Source: Bacteroidales bacterium
GTDB taxonomy: Bacteria; Bacteroidota; Bacteroidia; Bacteroidales; UBA932
Assembly (NCBI GenBank): GCA_024398125.1
Contig: JAKSJO010000014.1
Coordinates: 1-64,000 of the forward strand
Direction of reading: 5' to 3'
DNA length: 64,000 bases
Shown here: piece after piece, positions 43,195 through 52,137 of the stretch
How the letters are laid out: each line of letters starts with the position of its first letter
How positions within the stretch are numbered: the stretch's first letter is position 1
Position numbers and translations under genes: made by a program
Notes under the pieces: generated by a model
What the model was told of the DNA's origin: nothing
Seen by the model: only the letters and a program-made list of their open reading frames with translations
Databases searched by the model: none

Positions 43195-44118
43195 ATGGAA
43201 AAGACAAGATGCCTTATAATCGGAGGCGGTCCTGCTGGCTATACAGCAGCTATTTACGCTTCCAGAGCCTCTCTTGCTCCGGTGCTCTATGAGGGAATGG
43301 AGCCAGGTGGCCAGCTGACCACTACGACCATGGTCGAGAACTATCCCGGCTTTGCGGATGGCGTCGATGCCAATGAACTGATGTCGGCTATGCGCAACCA
43401 GGCGGCAAACTATGGTGCGGACATACGCCGCGGTGTCGTGACTTCCGTGGATTTCTCGTCCAGACCGCTTCGCGTCACGATCGATTCGGAGAACGAGATA
43501 GAGGCAGATGCCGTCATCATAGCGACCGGTGCGTCGGCCAAATACCTTGGTCTGCCGTCCGAGCGCAAATTCCGCGGCCTTGGCGTAAGTGCATGTGCCA
43601 CCTGTGATGGATTCTTCTATCGCAAGAGAGTCGTTGCCGTCGTTGGCGGTGGCGATACTGCCTGTGAAGAGGCTTCATACCTTGCCGGCCTTGCAAAGAA
43701 GGTCTATATGATCGTGCGCAGGGATGTTCTCAGGGCTTCAAAGGCCATGCAGGACAGGGTCATGAACCTTCCTAATGTAGAGATACTTTGGAACTGCAAT
43801 ACGGAAGAGGTTCTGGGTGATGCCGACGGTGTGACCGGAGCCCGTCTGCGCCGAAGCAATGGCGAGGTTTTTGATATTGCAATCGACGGTTTCTTCCTTG
43901 CAATCGGACATCATCCGAATTCCGAGGTATTCTCCAAGTGGATCGAGACCGATGAGCAGGGATATATTGTGACCGAAGGCAAGACTACACGCACAAATGT
44001 GCCTGGAGTGTTCGCGGCAGGCGATGTGATGGATCCTCTCTACCGTCAGGCGGTATCAGCCGCAGGTTCTGGATGCCATGCCGCCATGGATGCCGAAAAG
44101 TATTTAATGGGACTATAA
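43195..44118 (+). CDS. trxB: Thioredoxin reductase
   Basis: NADPH-dependent flavoenzyme that reduces thioredoxin. The 307-residue protein has the FAD motif GGGPAGYTAAIYASRA, the redox pair CATC (about 136-139), the NADPH motif VGGGDTACEEA and the late AAGDVMD. The start at 43195 (MEKTRC) is chosen; the frame is open 14 codons further upstream but that would include the -7 box. It is likely the first gene of trxB-bamD-rpoZ-recN. Confidence 0.97.
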   Translation: MEKTRCLIIGGGPAGYTAAIYASRASLAPVLYEGMEPGGQLTTTTMVENYPGFADGVDANELMSAMRNQAANYGADIRRGVVTSVDFSSRPLRVTIDSENEIEADAVIIATGASAKYLGLPSERKFRGLGVSACATCDGFFYRKRVVAVVGGGDTACEEASYLAGLAKKVYMIVRRDVLRASKAMQDRVMNLPNVEILWNCNTEEVLGDADGVTGARLRRSNGEVFDIAIDGFFLAIGHHPNSEVFSKWIETDEQGYIVTEGKTTRTNVPGVFAAGDVMDPLYRQAVSAAGSGCHAAMDAEKYLMGL

Positions 44119-44127
44119 GATACAGAT

Positions 44128-44970
44128 ATGTCAAGAATAAGAATGATCATTGCCTTGGCTGTCGCGATTCTCAGCACAGCCGCTTGCAAGTCAGCCTATG
44201 AGCTCGTGCTTGAGGGCAACGATATCGACCTGAAGTATGCGACCGCCTTTGATAACTTCGAGAATGGCAAGTATTCAAAGGCTGCCCGTATGTTCGAGTC
44301 GCTGTCTCCGCTTGTAAGGGGCAGCGAGAGAGAGGATACTGTACAGTACTATTGGGGACTCAGCAACTACAAGTTTAAGGACTATTACACGGCTGAGACA
44401 AATTTCGCCTCTTTCATCACCACCTTCCCGCTCAGCCCGTTCGCGGAGTCCGCTACCTATTACCGTATCGACTGCATGTTCAGGACAACCTTGAGATACG
44501 AGCTTGACCAGACCCCTACACGCAAGACAGTGGCAGCCATCTCAGAGTATCTTACGGATTTCCCTGACACTCCATACAGGGATGAGTGTACCCGCATGCT
44601 CGAGAACCTTGGAGACAGACTTGACAAGAAGGCTTTCGAGAATGCCCGCCTGTATTACAAGATGGAGGACTATAAGGCAGCCAATGTCGCACTCAAGAAC
44701 GTTCTGAAGGACAATTCCGATAACAGGTATCGCGAGGACATCCTCTATACACTGGCATTGGCATCGTTCAAGTATGCTGAACTCAGCTACCCGGAGAAGC
44801 AGAAGGAAAGATTCCTCTTGTTCGTGGACGATTATCTCAATTTCGTCGGCGAGTATCCTGAGTCGGATTATCGCAGGGAGCTTGATTCTCATTACCGCAG
44901 GGCTCAGCGTTTCCTTGGCCGCAATACCAATGTGATTGCGGATCTTGACGAGACGGAAGCTGAGGAATAA
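44128..44970 (+). CDS. bamD: Outer membrane assembly lipoprotein BamD
   Basis: A TPR lipoprotein of the BAM complex. The 280-residue protein has a lipobox ending TAAC (Cys at about 20) and repeated TPR-like helix pairs (FENGKYSKAARMFESL; YYTAETNFASFITTFP; EDYKAANVALKNVL in outline). The C-terminus is acidic. It starts 9 bp after trxB. BamA lies 8 kb away in this window. Confidence 0.93.
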   Translation: MSRIRMIIALAVAILSTAACKSAYELVLEGNDIDLKYATAFDNFENGKYSKAARMFESLSPLVRGSEREDTVQYYWGLSNYKFKDYYTAETNFASFITTFPLSPFAESATYYRIDCMFRTTLRYELDQTPTRKTVAAISEYLTDFPDTPYRDECTRMLENLGDRLDKKAFENARLYYKMEDYKAANVALKNVLKDNSDNRYREDILYTLALASFKYAELSYPEKQKERFLLFVDDYLNFVGEYPESDYRRELDSHYRRAQRFLGRNTNVIADLDETEAEE

Positions 44971-45013
44971 AAAATTTTGAAACTTTCTGCGCGTGAGGCG
45001 CAGTACAAGAGAT

Positions 45014-45346
45014 ATGGACATCAAGAAAATACCTACAAACACCATTACCAGGGACATCAAGAGCCTGGCTGAACCTACCGGAAACATCTATGAGTCGGTA
45101 GTGGTTCTCTACAAGAGAGCAAATCAGATTGCCATTGCGGAGAAGAAGGAGCTTAACAAGAAGCTCGAGGAATTCAAGAATGAGCGCGACACCATGGAAG
45201 AGGTGTTCGAGAACAAGGAGCAGATCGACATCTCAAAGCACTATGAACGTCGACCAAAACCGGATCTCGTTGCTCTTTCTGAGTTTGAGAACGGAGAGCT
45301 TTACTACAGAAGAGCTAGAAAGGAAGAGGGAGAGGAAGCTGAGTAA
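45014..45346 (+). CDS. rpoZ: RNA polymerase omega subunit, Bacteroidetes Rpb6 type
   Basis: A 110-residue Rpb6/omega-like subunit that helps beta-prime fold and assemble. The conserved NIYESVVVLYKRANQI core is followed by a charged helix and an acidic tail (KEEGEEAE). The ATG at 45014 (MDIKKIP) gives the family start; an in-frame ATG at 44993 adds seven residues with no support. The 43-bp gap after bamD contains a small hairpin, CTGCGC/GCGCAG. recN follows 6 bp later. Confidence 0.9.
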   Translation: MDIKKIPTNTITRDIKSLAEPTGNIYESVVVLYKRANQIAIAEKKELNKKLEEFKNERDTMEEVFENKEQIDISKHYERRPKPDLVALSEFENGELYYRRARKEEGEEAE

Positions 45347-45352
45347 GACTCG

Positions 45353-47041
45353 ATGCTGAAGACTTTAAGCGTAAAGAATTATGTATTGATAGACTCTCTG
45401 GAGATTGATTTCCCAGAGGGCCTTATCATTATTACGGGACAGACAGGCGCCGGAAAGTCCATTCTTCTCGGTGCGTTGTCGCTCGTCATGGGTGCAAAGG
45501 CAGACGCCTCGGCTATCGCCGAAGGCGCGGACAGCTGTGTGGTAGAAGCCGTATTCGGCTGTGGTGAAAATGACAGCATCACACGTGAGCTCCTTGAATC
45601 AAACGATCTGGACTGGGATGGAGGAAATCTCATCGTCAGAAGGGTCGTTTACCGTTCAGGACGCTCCCGCTCGTTCATCAACGACTGTCCGGTACAGCTC
45701 CAGCTGCTGTCATCGGTTACATCCCGTCTGATAGACATACATTCCCAGCATCAGAGTCTGCAGCTTTGTGACAGAACATTCCAGCTTTCCGTGCTGGATC
45801 ATTTTGCGGGCAATTCCGAAACGCTCGCTCAATACAAATCCCTCTGGAATGAGCACCAGAAGCTTGTTTCGGAACGCAAGGACCTTCGGCTGAAGCTGGA
45901 ACGGCTTTCAGCAGAGAAGGATTATAATGAGGCACAATTCCAGCAGCTTGATGAGGCAAAGCTCGTCGAGGGTGAACTGGAGGATCTGGAAACGGAACAG
46001 AGGCAGCTGTCCAATGTGGAGGAAATCAAAGAGACCCTCTGCCGCGCAGAATCAGCCCTGGAGCCGGAAAGGGATGATTGTCCATCCCCGAATGCTGCGT
46101 TGAAGGAATGCTCAAACATGCTTTCCCGTATCAGGGAGTATCTCCCGGAAGCCCAGGAACTGGCGTCAAGACTTGATTCCGTAAGAATAGAGCTTGATGA
46201 CATCTCTTCCGAGATATCTTCATTGAATTCAGGTATGGATGCCTCACCTGAAAGGCTTGAACAGGTCGAAGACCGTCTTGGACTTCTCTATGACCTGATG
46301 AAGAAGCACAACTGCAGGACCATTGAGGAGCTGATTGAGACAAGGGAACGATTCTCTGCATATCTTTTTGATTCCGGAGATCTCCAGGACAGGTTGGATG
46401 CCATGGATGCCCGCATCGACAAGCTTGAGAATCAGCTTGACGAGGTCGCAGGGGTACTCAGCAGGCGTAGAGCCGAATCCGCAGGCCCTCTTGGCAAGGC
46501 TGTGACGGAGTCGCTGGCGTTCCTTGAACTGGACCGAGCCCTGTTTGAGATACATCTTTCTCCTGCCCAGGCCGGCCCGGATGGACGGGATGCCGTATCA
46601 TTCCTCTTCACATCTACCGGACGCAATGCCGTTGACGTCTCGCGCTGTGCATCCGGAGGAGAGATTTCCCGAATCATGCTCAGCCTCAAGGCTCTCATGG
46701 CAGGGTTGACATCTATGCCGACCCTCATCTTCGACGAGATCGATACTGGTGTATCAGGAAGCGTCGCTGCGAAGATGGGTAATATGATCTGCCGTATGGG
46801 CCGCAGCATGCAGGTATTTGCAATCACCCATCTGCCTCAGGTAGCAGCTCAGGGTGATGCCCACTACGTTGTGGAGAAAAAAGTCGAGGGCGAAGGCAAT
46901 GATGCCCGCACCCTCTCTCATATACGCGAACTCGGTTCCGAGGAACGTGTGTTCGAAGTTGCCCGTCTGCTCAGTGGCGCATCTCTCAGCGACGAAGCTG
47001 TCGCTAATGCCCGCGCCCTTCTAGCCGAGTCGGGCCGCTGA
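45353..47041 (+). CDS. recN: DNA repair protein RecN
   Basis: An SMC-like ATPase in double-strand break repair. The 562-residue protein has Walker A GQTGAGKS (about 29-36), a long central coiled coil (about 160-400), the ABC signature SGGEISRIML and Walker B LIFDEIDTGVSG. It is the last gene of the trxB operon and ends 9 bp before the converging LysM gene. Confidence 0.96.
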   Translation: MLKTLSVKNYVLIDSLEIDFPEGLIIITGQTGAGKSILLGALSLVMGAKADASAIAEGADSCVVEAVFGCGENDSITRELLESNDLDWDGGNLIVRRVVYRSGRSRSFINDCPVQLQLLSSVTSRLIDIHSQHQSLQLCDRTFQLSVLDHFAGNSETLAQYKSLWNEHQKLVSERKDLRLKLERLSAEKDYNEAQFQQLDEAKLVEGELEDLETEQRQLSNVEEIKETLCRAESALEPERDDCPSPNAALKECSNMLSRIREYLPEAQELASRLDSVRIELDDISSEISSLNSGMDASPERLEQVEDRLGLLYDLMKKHNCRTIEELIETRERFSAYLFDSGDLQDRLDAMDARIDKLENQLDEVAGVLSRRRAESAGPLGKAVTESLAFLELDRALFEIHLSPAQAGPDGRDAVSFLFTSTGRNAVDVSRCASGGEISRIMLSLKALMAGLTSMPTLIFDEIDTGVSGSVAAKMGNMICRMGRSMQVFAITHLPQVAAQGDAHYVVEKKVEGEGNDARTLSHIRELGSEERVFEVARLLSGASLSDEAVANARALLAESGR

Positions 47042-47050
47042 TTTTCCGTA

Positions 47051-48718
47051 TTACCTGTCGTTTACAAGCTTGATTTCGTATCCTCTGTCATAGATGATAC
47101 GCCTAACAGCTGTATTCACAGCGCTTCCGCTGGTACTTGTGACGAAGCTCAAATTGGTCTGGAGTCCGTGAGCATTTGTTCCTGAGAGCTTCTTGGACCA
47201 GTTCTTTCCGCCTTCGGCGCATGCCTTTACCATCTGGTAGGTTGAGTCATATCCCTGGAATGCGAAAGGACCAGGCTCAGCGTTGTACAATGCTCGATAG
47301 GTCATGAGAAAATCCATAACCTTCGATTCGCGGTAGTCGACGAAATACTGGGTGCAGATATGCATCCTTGTGCTGTGGAACTGCTCTACGTCGATGGTGT
47401 CGAAGTTGCGGACCTTGGCAAGGCAGTATGATACTGCATCATGCTTGCGGACATTAAGCAGACTGACATTTCTTATTGCGTCATTTACGAATGCCTCGCT
47501 TTCGGATGCGATTACGACTCTGGTAACACCATCCTTGCTCGAAAGATTCTCCATCCTGTTGATAACATCGCGTCCCTCGAGAATTCCGTAACTGAGCAGG
47601 GTGTAGTTGACGTGTGTGCTGTCCATGCGTGCCTTGAGCATCGCTGCATTTCCAGTCAGCGCAACGCTTTTCTCTGTAACGAGGATAACCTTGTCCGAAG
47701 CTGTGAGCTCTTCGCGCAGCCATGATACGAGCTCTCTGGCCTGCATCTCTGCGGAACAAGGGAGCTGGACCATGTTGCCATGTGTTGCAGCCAAACCGGC
47801 AGCCCTCTGCTCAAGAGGTGATACGATGATAGAATTGTCCTGGCACTTCTCAAGGGCCTTGGCAAGGTCTGCGCTCGCGATAGGACCGATGACAAGATCG
47901 CTTCTGTTGAAATCTGCAGCCTCGGCAGGCATTGCACCATGTGCACAATCGAAGACATCCATTCTAACCTTGATTCCCTCGGCCTCAAGATCGCGTACGG
48001 CAACGAGAGCTCCACTGTAGAAGTCGTAAGGATTCTCGGCTGGCTGGCCCTTTGAATCAAGAGGAAGTATGAGACTCATGTTTACGACGTCCTTCCTTCC
48101 GAAGTTGAAGATGTCGTCCCAGATAGATTCATTGTCCTTGTTCTCTGCCACGGTGGTTTCTTCCTGGCGGGTTACTACCGGTTCAGTCGCAGTCGTTGCC
48201 GCAGGCTTGTTTGCAGCCGCTTTGTAATTGCGCGGTATCTTCAGTTGCTGACGACGGCTCAGCGCTGGAGAGGTCATCCCGTTGAACTCCATAATGACGT
48301 CGGCAGGAACTCCATATCTGGCCGAAATGGCATTAAGATCTTCGAACCATTTTACGGTATGGATTGTGTACTCGGAATCATTCTGGCGGCTTGCAGTATT
48401 CTCGGCACTTGCAACGGCGGCGGTCTCGGATGAAACAGGAATAAGGATTATCTGGTTCTTCTTGAGACCTTCGCTATCAAGATGGAGTGCTTTGTTGGCT
48501 TCATAAATCTCGTCGATGCTGACTCCGTAAGCCTTGCTGATAGAGAACAATGTCTGTTTCTCCAGCACGACGTGGGAGTAGAATACTTCGCCGGCAGCGT
48601 TCTTGGTCTTCTCCTTTGATACGGTAACAGGAGTTTGTACGTAGTTCTGGTCCTGGGCAATCGCCTTGCTGCTGAACATGCCCAGTCCGATAAGGAGTAC
48701 GGTAAGAATCTTCTTCAT
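47051..48718 (-). CDS. LysM-repeat periplasmic ligand-binding-like protein
   Basis: A 555-residue exported protein with a signal peptide (1-21, ending AIAQ). Two LysM modules follow (about 48-97, FSISKAYGVSIDEIYEANK; and 116-165, NAISARYGVPADVIMEFN). A type I periplasmic-binding fold occupies about 215-555 (VNMSLILPLDSKGQ ... FDCAHG ... VIGPIASADL). LysM should hold it on peptidoglycan, while the binding fold resembles the regulator part of LpoA rather than a transporter component; no permease is adjacent. It follows the glycosyltransferase by 3 bp in a four-gene minus-strand group. Confidence 0.85.
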   Translation of the reverse strand: MKKILTVLLIGLGMFSSKAIAQDQNYVQTPVTVSKEKTKNAAGEVFYSHVVLEKQTLFSISKAYGVSIDEIYEANKALHLDSEGLKKNQIILIPVSSETAAVASAENTASRQNDSEYTIHTVKWFEDLNAISARYGVPADVIMEFNGMTSPALSRRQQLKIPRNYKAAANKPAATTATEPVVTRQEETTVAENKDNESIWDDIFNFGRKDVVNMSLILPLDSKGQPAENPYDFYSGALVAVRDLEAEGIKVRMDVFDCAHGAMPAEAADFNRSDLVIGPIASADLAKALEKCQDNSIIVSPLEQRAAGLAATHGNMVQLPCSAEMQARELVSWLREELTASDKVILVTEKSVALTGNAAMLKARMDSTHVNYTLLSYGILEGRDVINRMENLSSKDGVTRVVIASESEAFVNDAIRNVSLLNVRKHDAVSYCLAKVRNFDTIDVEQFHSTRMHICTQYFVDYRESKVMDFLMTYRALYNAEPGPFAFQGYDSTYQMVKACAEGGKNWSKKLSGTNAHGLQTNLSFVTSTSGSAVNTAVRRIIYDRGYEIKLVNDR

Positions 48719-48721
48719 TTT

Positions 48722-49843
48722 CTAAAGTTCGTTCTGGAAGGAAACAAGATCGTCGCAGAAAGCCTTCCAGGACAGTCTTTGCTTTTCTTTCCTTATGTTT
48801 TCGATGCAGCTGTTCCTGAGGCTGTCATCGCTGAAATATCTTTCTATGTCCCGGAGTATGTATGCCGGGTCCGGCTTTTCACTCACAAGTCCCGTGCCCG
48901 TGTCTCCGATGGCTTCCTTGAGGCCGCCGACATCGGTAACTATCATCGGCACTTCGAAGTGATATGACACAGAGCTGATGCCGCTCTGGGTTGCGCTTCG
49001 GTATGGGAGGACGGTTACATCTGCGGCGGAGAAATACTTCTTCACCTCGGAATCGCGGATGTATTGCGGGTAAAGGAATATCCTGTCCTTCGCTCCGCTT
49101 CCGTCAATGATTTCCTGATACTTGTCGAATGAACCGTAAGGCTCTCCGGCAACGATCAGCTGGTAGTCCTCCGGAAGCCTGCTGAATGCTTCCAGCAATA
49201 TGTCCAGTCCCTTGTACTGGCGTATGAGTCCAAAGAAGAGTATGTTCTTCCTGCCATGAGGAATGCCCAGTGCATCTTCAGCCTCGATCCTGCCGATCTT
49301 TTCTCCAAAATGAGAATAAAGAGGATGAGGGTGGACCATGTACCTGGCATCCGGCTTAAGTCTTAGAAGATCGTCAGTCACCTCCTTGCACATCGTCACA
49401 TATCCTATGCAGCCTCCAAGAAAATACTTAGTGAACGGCTTGTCGATTATGCGGGGCTCATGTGGGATGACGTTGTCAAGTATCGCCACGACCTTGCACT
49501 TCTTTTTCAGGTGTCTGGCCACGAATCCGAGAGACGGGCCGAACCATGACATCCAGTAGCGCATTATCAGCAGGTCGGGCTCCCATGCAGCAATCTTCTT
49601 CGCTGCAGAGATCCAGGTAAAAGGATTGGCCGTATCCAGCAGAGCCTCTGACTCCACGGGTACGGCCTCGTCGTCCTTTGTAACGTACTGTGTCTTTCCC
49701 GGAAAGAGGAAGTCTGGATACTGGCGTGTGAAATTGAACGCCTTGACCGTATGGCTCTTGCCCAGTTCGTCAAATATGTTTGCGTTAAACTGGGAGATCC
49801 CTCCTCTGTAAGGGTAGAAGCAGGACAGTATCGCTATCTTCAA
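48722..49843 (-). CDS. GT4-type glycosyltransferase
   Basis: A 373-residue GT-B enzyme using a nucleotide sugar. The N-terminal acceptor half begins KIAILSCFYPYRGGISQF. The C-terminal donor half has GLIRQYKGLDILLEAF and the EX7E-type region LPYRSATQSGISSVSYHFEVP with TDVGGLKEAI. The product is probably an envelope polysaccharide or glycolipid; the acceptor is unknown. It lies 3 bp from both neighbours (OmpH-like gene upstream, LysM protein downstream). Confidence 0.88.
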   Translation of the reverse strand: MKIAILSCFYPYRGGISQFNANIFDELGKSHTVKAFNFTRQYPDFLFPGKTQYVTKDDEAVPVESEALLDTANPFTWISAAKKIAAWEPDLLIMRYWMSWFGPSLGFVARHLKKKCKVVAILDNVIPHEPRIIDKPFTKYFLGGCIGYVTMCKEVTDDLLRLKPDARYMVHPHPLYSHFGEKIGRIEAEDALGIPHGRKNILFFGLIRQYKGLDILLEAFSRLPEDYQLIVAGEPYGSFDKYQEIIDGSGAKDRIFLYPQYIRDSEVKKYFSAADVTVLPYRSATQSGISSVSYHFEVPMIVTDVGGLKEAIGDTGTGLVSEKPDPAYILRDIERYFSDDSLRNSCIENIRKEKQRLSWKAFCDDLVSFQNEL

Positions 49844-49846
49844 TTA

Positions 49847-50446
49847 TTACTGGTTCTTTGTCTTCTGGTACTCGGCGTTGAGGCCTGCGATGACTTCGTC
49901 GGTGATGTCGAAGTCAGCGGAACCGGCAGCTACAGGTGCAGGAAGGAGACCTCCCTGGGTGCTGAGAATCATTGCGTACTGCTTCTCCTCGTTGAGCTTG
50001 TCGAGATACTGCTTGATTGCATCGGCAATCTGGTTCATCACTACTGCAGATTCCTCCTGCATCTCAGCCTGCTTCTGGGCATAGTAGTTCTCGAACTCCT
50101 GCTGCTGCTGTGCGAGCTTCTGGCTCTGCTGCTCTGCAACAGAGCGGATGATGGTACCCTTGTTGATCTTGTCCTGGAAAGCGTTTACGTCGTTCTGGAG
50201 CTTGTTTCCACGACGGTTGAGTTCCTGCTCGATGCTCTGTGCCTTGGTCTCTACAACGCTGCTGAGGTCGCTTGCCATGTCGTACTCGTTGAGTACTCTG
50301 TCAAGGTTGAAATATACGATTGAACCCTTCTGGGCTACAGGAGCTGCTGCGCTCTCTGCTCCGGTTGCAGGAGTCTGGTTTGTACATGCACCGCAGAGCA
50401 TTGCTGCAGCGGCGAAAACGCTGAGGATAAGAGTGTTTCTTTTCAT
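49847..50446 (-). CDS. OmpH/Skp-family lipoprotein
   Basis: A 199-residue lipoprotein (lipobox GAC, Cys at about 21). After an Ala-rich linker, the Skp-like region starts with IVYFNLDRVLNEYDMA and continues as a long Gln/Glu/Lys-rich coiled coil (about 65-150). Skp-type proteins chaperone outer membrane proteins through the periplasm; a membrane-anchored copy is a variation. It has its own -7 box and heads the group with the glycosyltransferase and LysM protein. A second, soluble family member is at 55515-56084. Confidence 0.87.
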   Translation of the reverse strand: MKRNTLILSVFAAAAMLCGACTNQTPATGAESAAAPVAQKGSIVYFNLDRVLNEYDMASDLSSVVETKAQSIEQELNRRGNKLQNDVNAFQDKINKGTIIRSVAEQQSQKLAQQQQEFENYYAQKQAEMQEESAVVMNQIADAIKQYLDKLNEEKQYAMILSTQGGLLPAPVAAGSADFDITDEVIAGLNAEYQKTKNQ

Positions 50447-50485
50447 TGTATCTATGTTTTTATTTTATCGTTGTTGAACAGTCTG

Positions 50486-50493
50486 CAAATATA
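50486..50493 (-). promoter_or_regulatory. -7 element for the OmpH-like lipoprotein
   Basis: TATATTTG on the minus strand, just beyond the pdxJ stop and 39 bp before the ATG at 50446. Confidence 0.55.
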
Positions 50494-50494
50494 G

Positions 50495-51214
50495 TTATTT
50501 TATCTGAATCTTAGCCAGATAAGCCTCTACGGTTTTTTCGAGGCCAAGGTACAGTGCATCGCAAATGAGAGCATGTCCGATGCTGACCTCGTCAGTCCAT
50601 GGAATTGTCTGGATGAAATACTCGAGGTTCTCAAGGCTGAGGTCGTGGCCGGCGTTGAGGCCTAGTCCGCATCTGCGAGCCTCTTCCGCTGTCTTGAGAT
50701 AGTCGGCAATGGCTTTTTCGCGGTCGGCCGGGTACATCTCGGCATAGCCTGCGGTGTAGAGCTCTACGCGATCCGCTCCGCATTCCTTGGCTCCTGCAGC
50801 CATCTCAGGGACTGGGTCGATGAAGATTGACACCCTGATCCCCTTGCTGTGGAATTTCTTGCACATGGCTGAGAGGAACTCTTTATTGCGTATGGTGTCC
50901 CAGCCTGCATTCGATGTAAGCGCATCCGGTCCGTCAGGGACGAGTGTCACCTGGTCAGGAACGACCTCCATGACGAGGTCTACGAAACTGTCGATAGGGT
51001 TGCCTTCTATGTTGAGCTCTGTCTTTACCAGAGACTTGAGACCTCTTACATCGTCGTATCTGATATGCCTTGCATCCGGTCTTGGATGTACGGTGATGCC
51101 GTGTGCTCCGAATCCTTCGATGTCGACTGCTGCCTTCAGTACATCGGGCATGTTGCCACCTCGTGCGTTGCGGATTGTGGCGATCTTGTTGATGTTAACG
51201 CTTAATCTTGTCAT
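50495..51214 (-). CDS. pdxJ: Pyridoxine 5'-phosphate synthase
   Basis: Condenses 1-deoxyxylulose-5-phosphate with 3-amino-2-oxopropyl phosphate in the DXP-dependent vitamin B6 pathway. The 239-residue TIM barrel has LSVNINKIATIRNARGG at the N-terminus, GITVHPRPDARHIR, VTLVPD and LNAGHDLSLENL at the phosphate site. It is divergent from nadK with a promoter of its own. Confidence 0.97.
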   Translation of the reverse strand: MTRLSVNINKIATIRNARGGNMPDVLKAAVDIEGFGAHGITVHPRPDARHIRYDDVRGLKSLVKTELNIEGNPIDSFVDLVMEVVPDQVTLVPDGPDALTSNAGWDTIRNKEFLSAMCKKFHSKGIRVSIFIDPVPEMAAGAKECGADRVELYTAGYAEMYPADREKAIADYLKTAEEARRCGLGLNAGHDLSLENLEYFIQTIPWTDEVSIGHALICDALYLGLEKTVEAYLAKIQIK

Positions 51215-51237
51215 CTTTTCTGGCTGTTATATCCCGA

Positions 51238-51245
51238 CAAAAGTA
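51238..51245 (-). promoter_or_regulatory. -7 element for pdxJ
   Basis: TACTTTTG on the minus strand, 23 bp before the ATG at 51214. Confidence 0.5.
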
Positions 51246-51278
51246 AACAATTCGTGCCGAAATCTTGAATAAAGTTCC

Positions 51279-51286
51279 TATTTTTG
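51279..51286 (+). promoter_or_regulatory. -7 element for nadK-uppS
   Basis: TATTTTTG, 16 bp before the ATG at 51303, opposite the pdxJ promoter. Confidence 0.5.
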
Positions 51287-51302
51287 ACATTTATTATAAG
51301 AA

Positions 51303-52133
51303 ATGGAAGAAACAATGACCAAAAGATATGCCATATTCACCAAGCAGCGGCCTCACGAAAGCGAGAGGATGGAAGCTTTCTTCTCCCGTCTTGAGGAAGC
51401 CGGATGCGACCTGTATGGGATAAATGGCGCAGAGGACCTGCGTCCTGACACGGATGCCGTGATCAGCGTCGGCGGTGACGGAACCTTCCTTTCTGCGGCC
51501 GCGATGGCAGCGCCTCTGGGCTTGCCTGTCCTTGGAGTGAATACAGGCCGTCTGGGATTCCTTTCCGAGTATTCTCCTGAGGAATTGGTAGAGCCACTTC
51601 TTGCGGGAGAGTATGAAATAGAGCACCGTGCGATGCTGTGTGCCGATCCTCTTGGTACGACACCTCTGCCCGGAAGTGAATGGGCTGCACTCAACGAGGT
51701 GGCAGTCCATCGCTACGGCACTTCTATACTGGAGATCGACATAACGGTGGATGGCATAAATCTTCCGACATACTGGGCTGATGGACTTCTGGTGGCGACC
51801 AGCTCCGGGTCTACCGCGTACTCTCTCAGTGCCGGCGGTCCTATCTGTACTCCGGACACAAAGGTGCTTGTGATCACGCCTATCGCGCCTCACAACCTGA
51901 ACGTGCGTCCGCTGGTCGTTCCGGAGTCCTCCCGTGTGGAGATTTCGGTACGTACCCGCGACTCGGAGATAATGGTTACAATGGACAACAGGAATGTGCT
52001 GATGCCTTCTCCGAATGGGGTGGTTGTATCAGTGGCACATTTTTCGCTTAAGAGAATCCGACTCAACAGGTCGAACTTTTTCACCGCGCTCCGGACAAAG
52101 CTTTTCTGGGGCGAAGATGCAAGGAACAACTGA
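51303..52133 (+). CDS. nadK: NAD kinase
   Basis: Phosphorylates NAD to NADP. The 276-residue protein has the GGDGT motif (VGGDGTFLSAA), LGVNTGRLGFLSEY, the NE of ALNEVAVH and GSTAYSLSAGGP. The start at 51303 (MEETM) or the ATG four codons later (MTKRYA) are equally possible. uppS follows 4 bp after the stop. Confidence 0.96.
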   Translation: MEETMTKRYAIFTKQRPHESERMEAFFSRLEEAGCDLYGINGAEDLRPDTDAVISVGGDGTFLSAAAMAAPLGLPVLGVNTGRLGFLSEYSPEELVEPLLAGEYEIEHRAMLCADPLGTTPLPGSEWAALNEVAVHRYGTSILEIDITVDGINLPTYWADGLLVATSSGSTAYSLSAGGPICTPDTKVLVITPIAPHNLNVRPLVVPESSRVEISVRTRDSEIMVTMDNRNVLMPSPNGVVVSVAHFSLKRIRLNRSNFFTALRTKLFWGEDARNN

Positions 52134-52137
52134 TTTT

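Noticed and set aside
44971..45013. CTGCGC/GCGCAG hairpin before rpoZ as a terminator
   Set aside because: The stem is only 6 bp with no T-run, and the genes on both sides are likely co-transcribed.
52015..52137. Longer N-terminus for uppS overlapping nadK
   Set aside because: The extra residues are not UppS-like and would overlap most of the nadK C-terminus. ATG 52138 gives the usual length.
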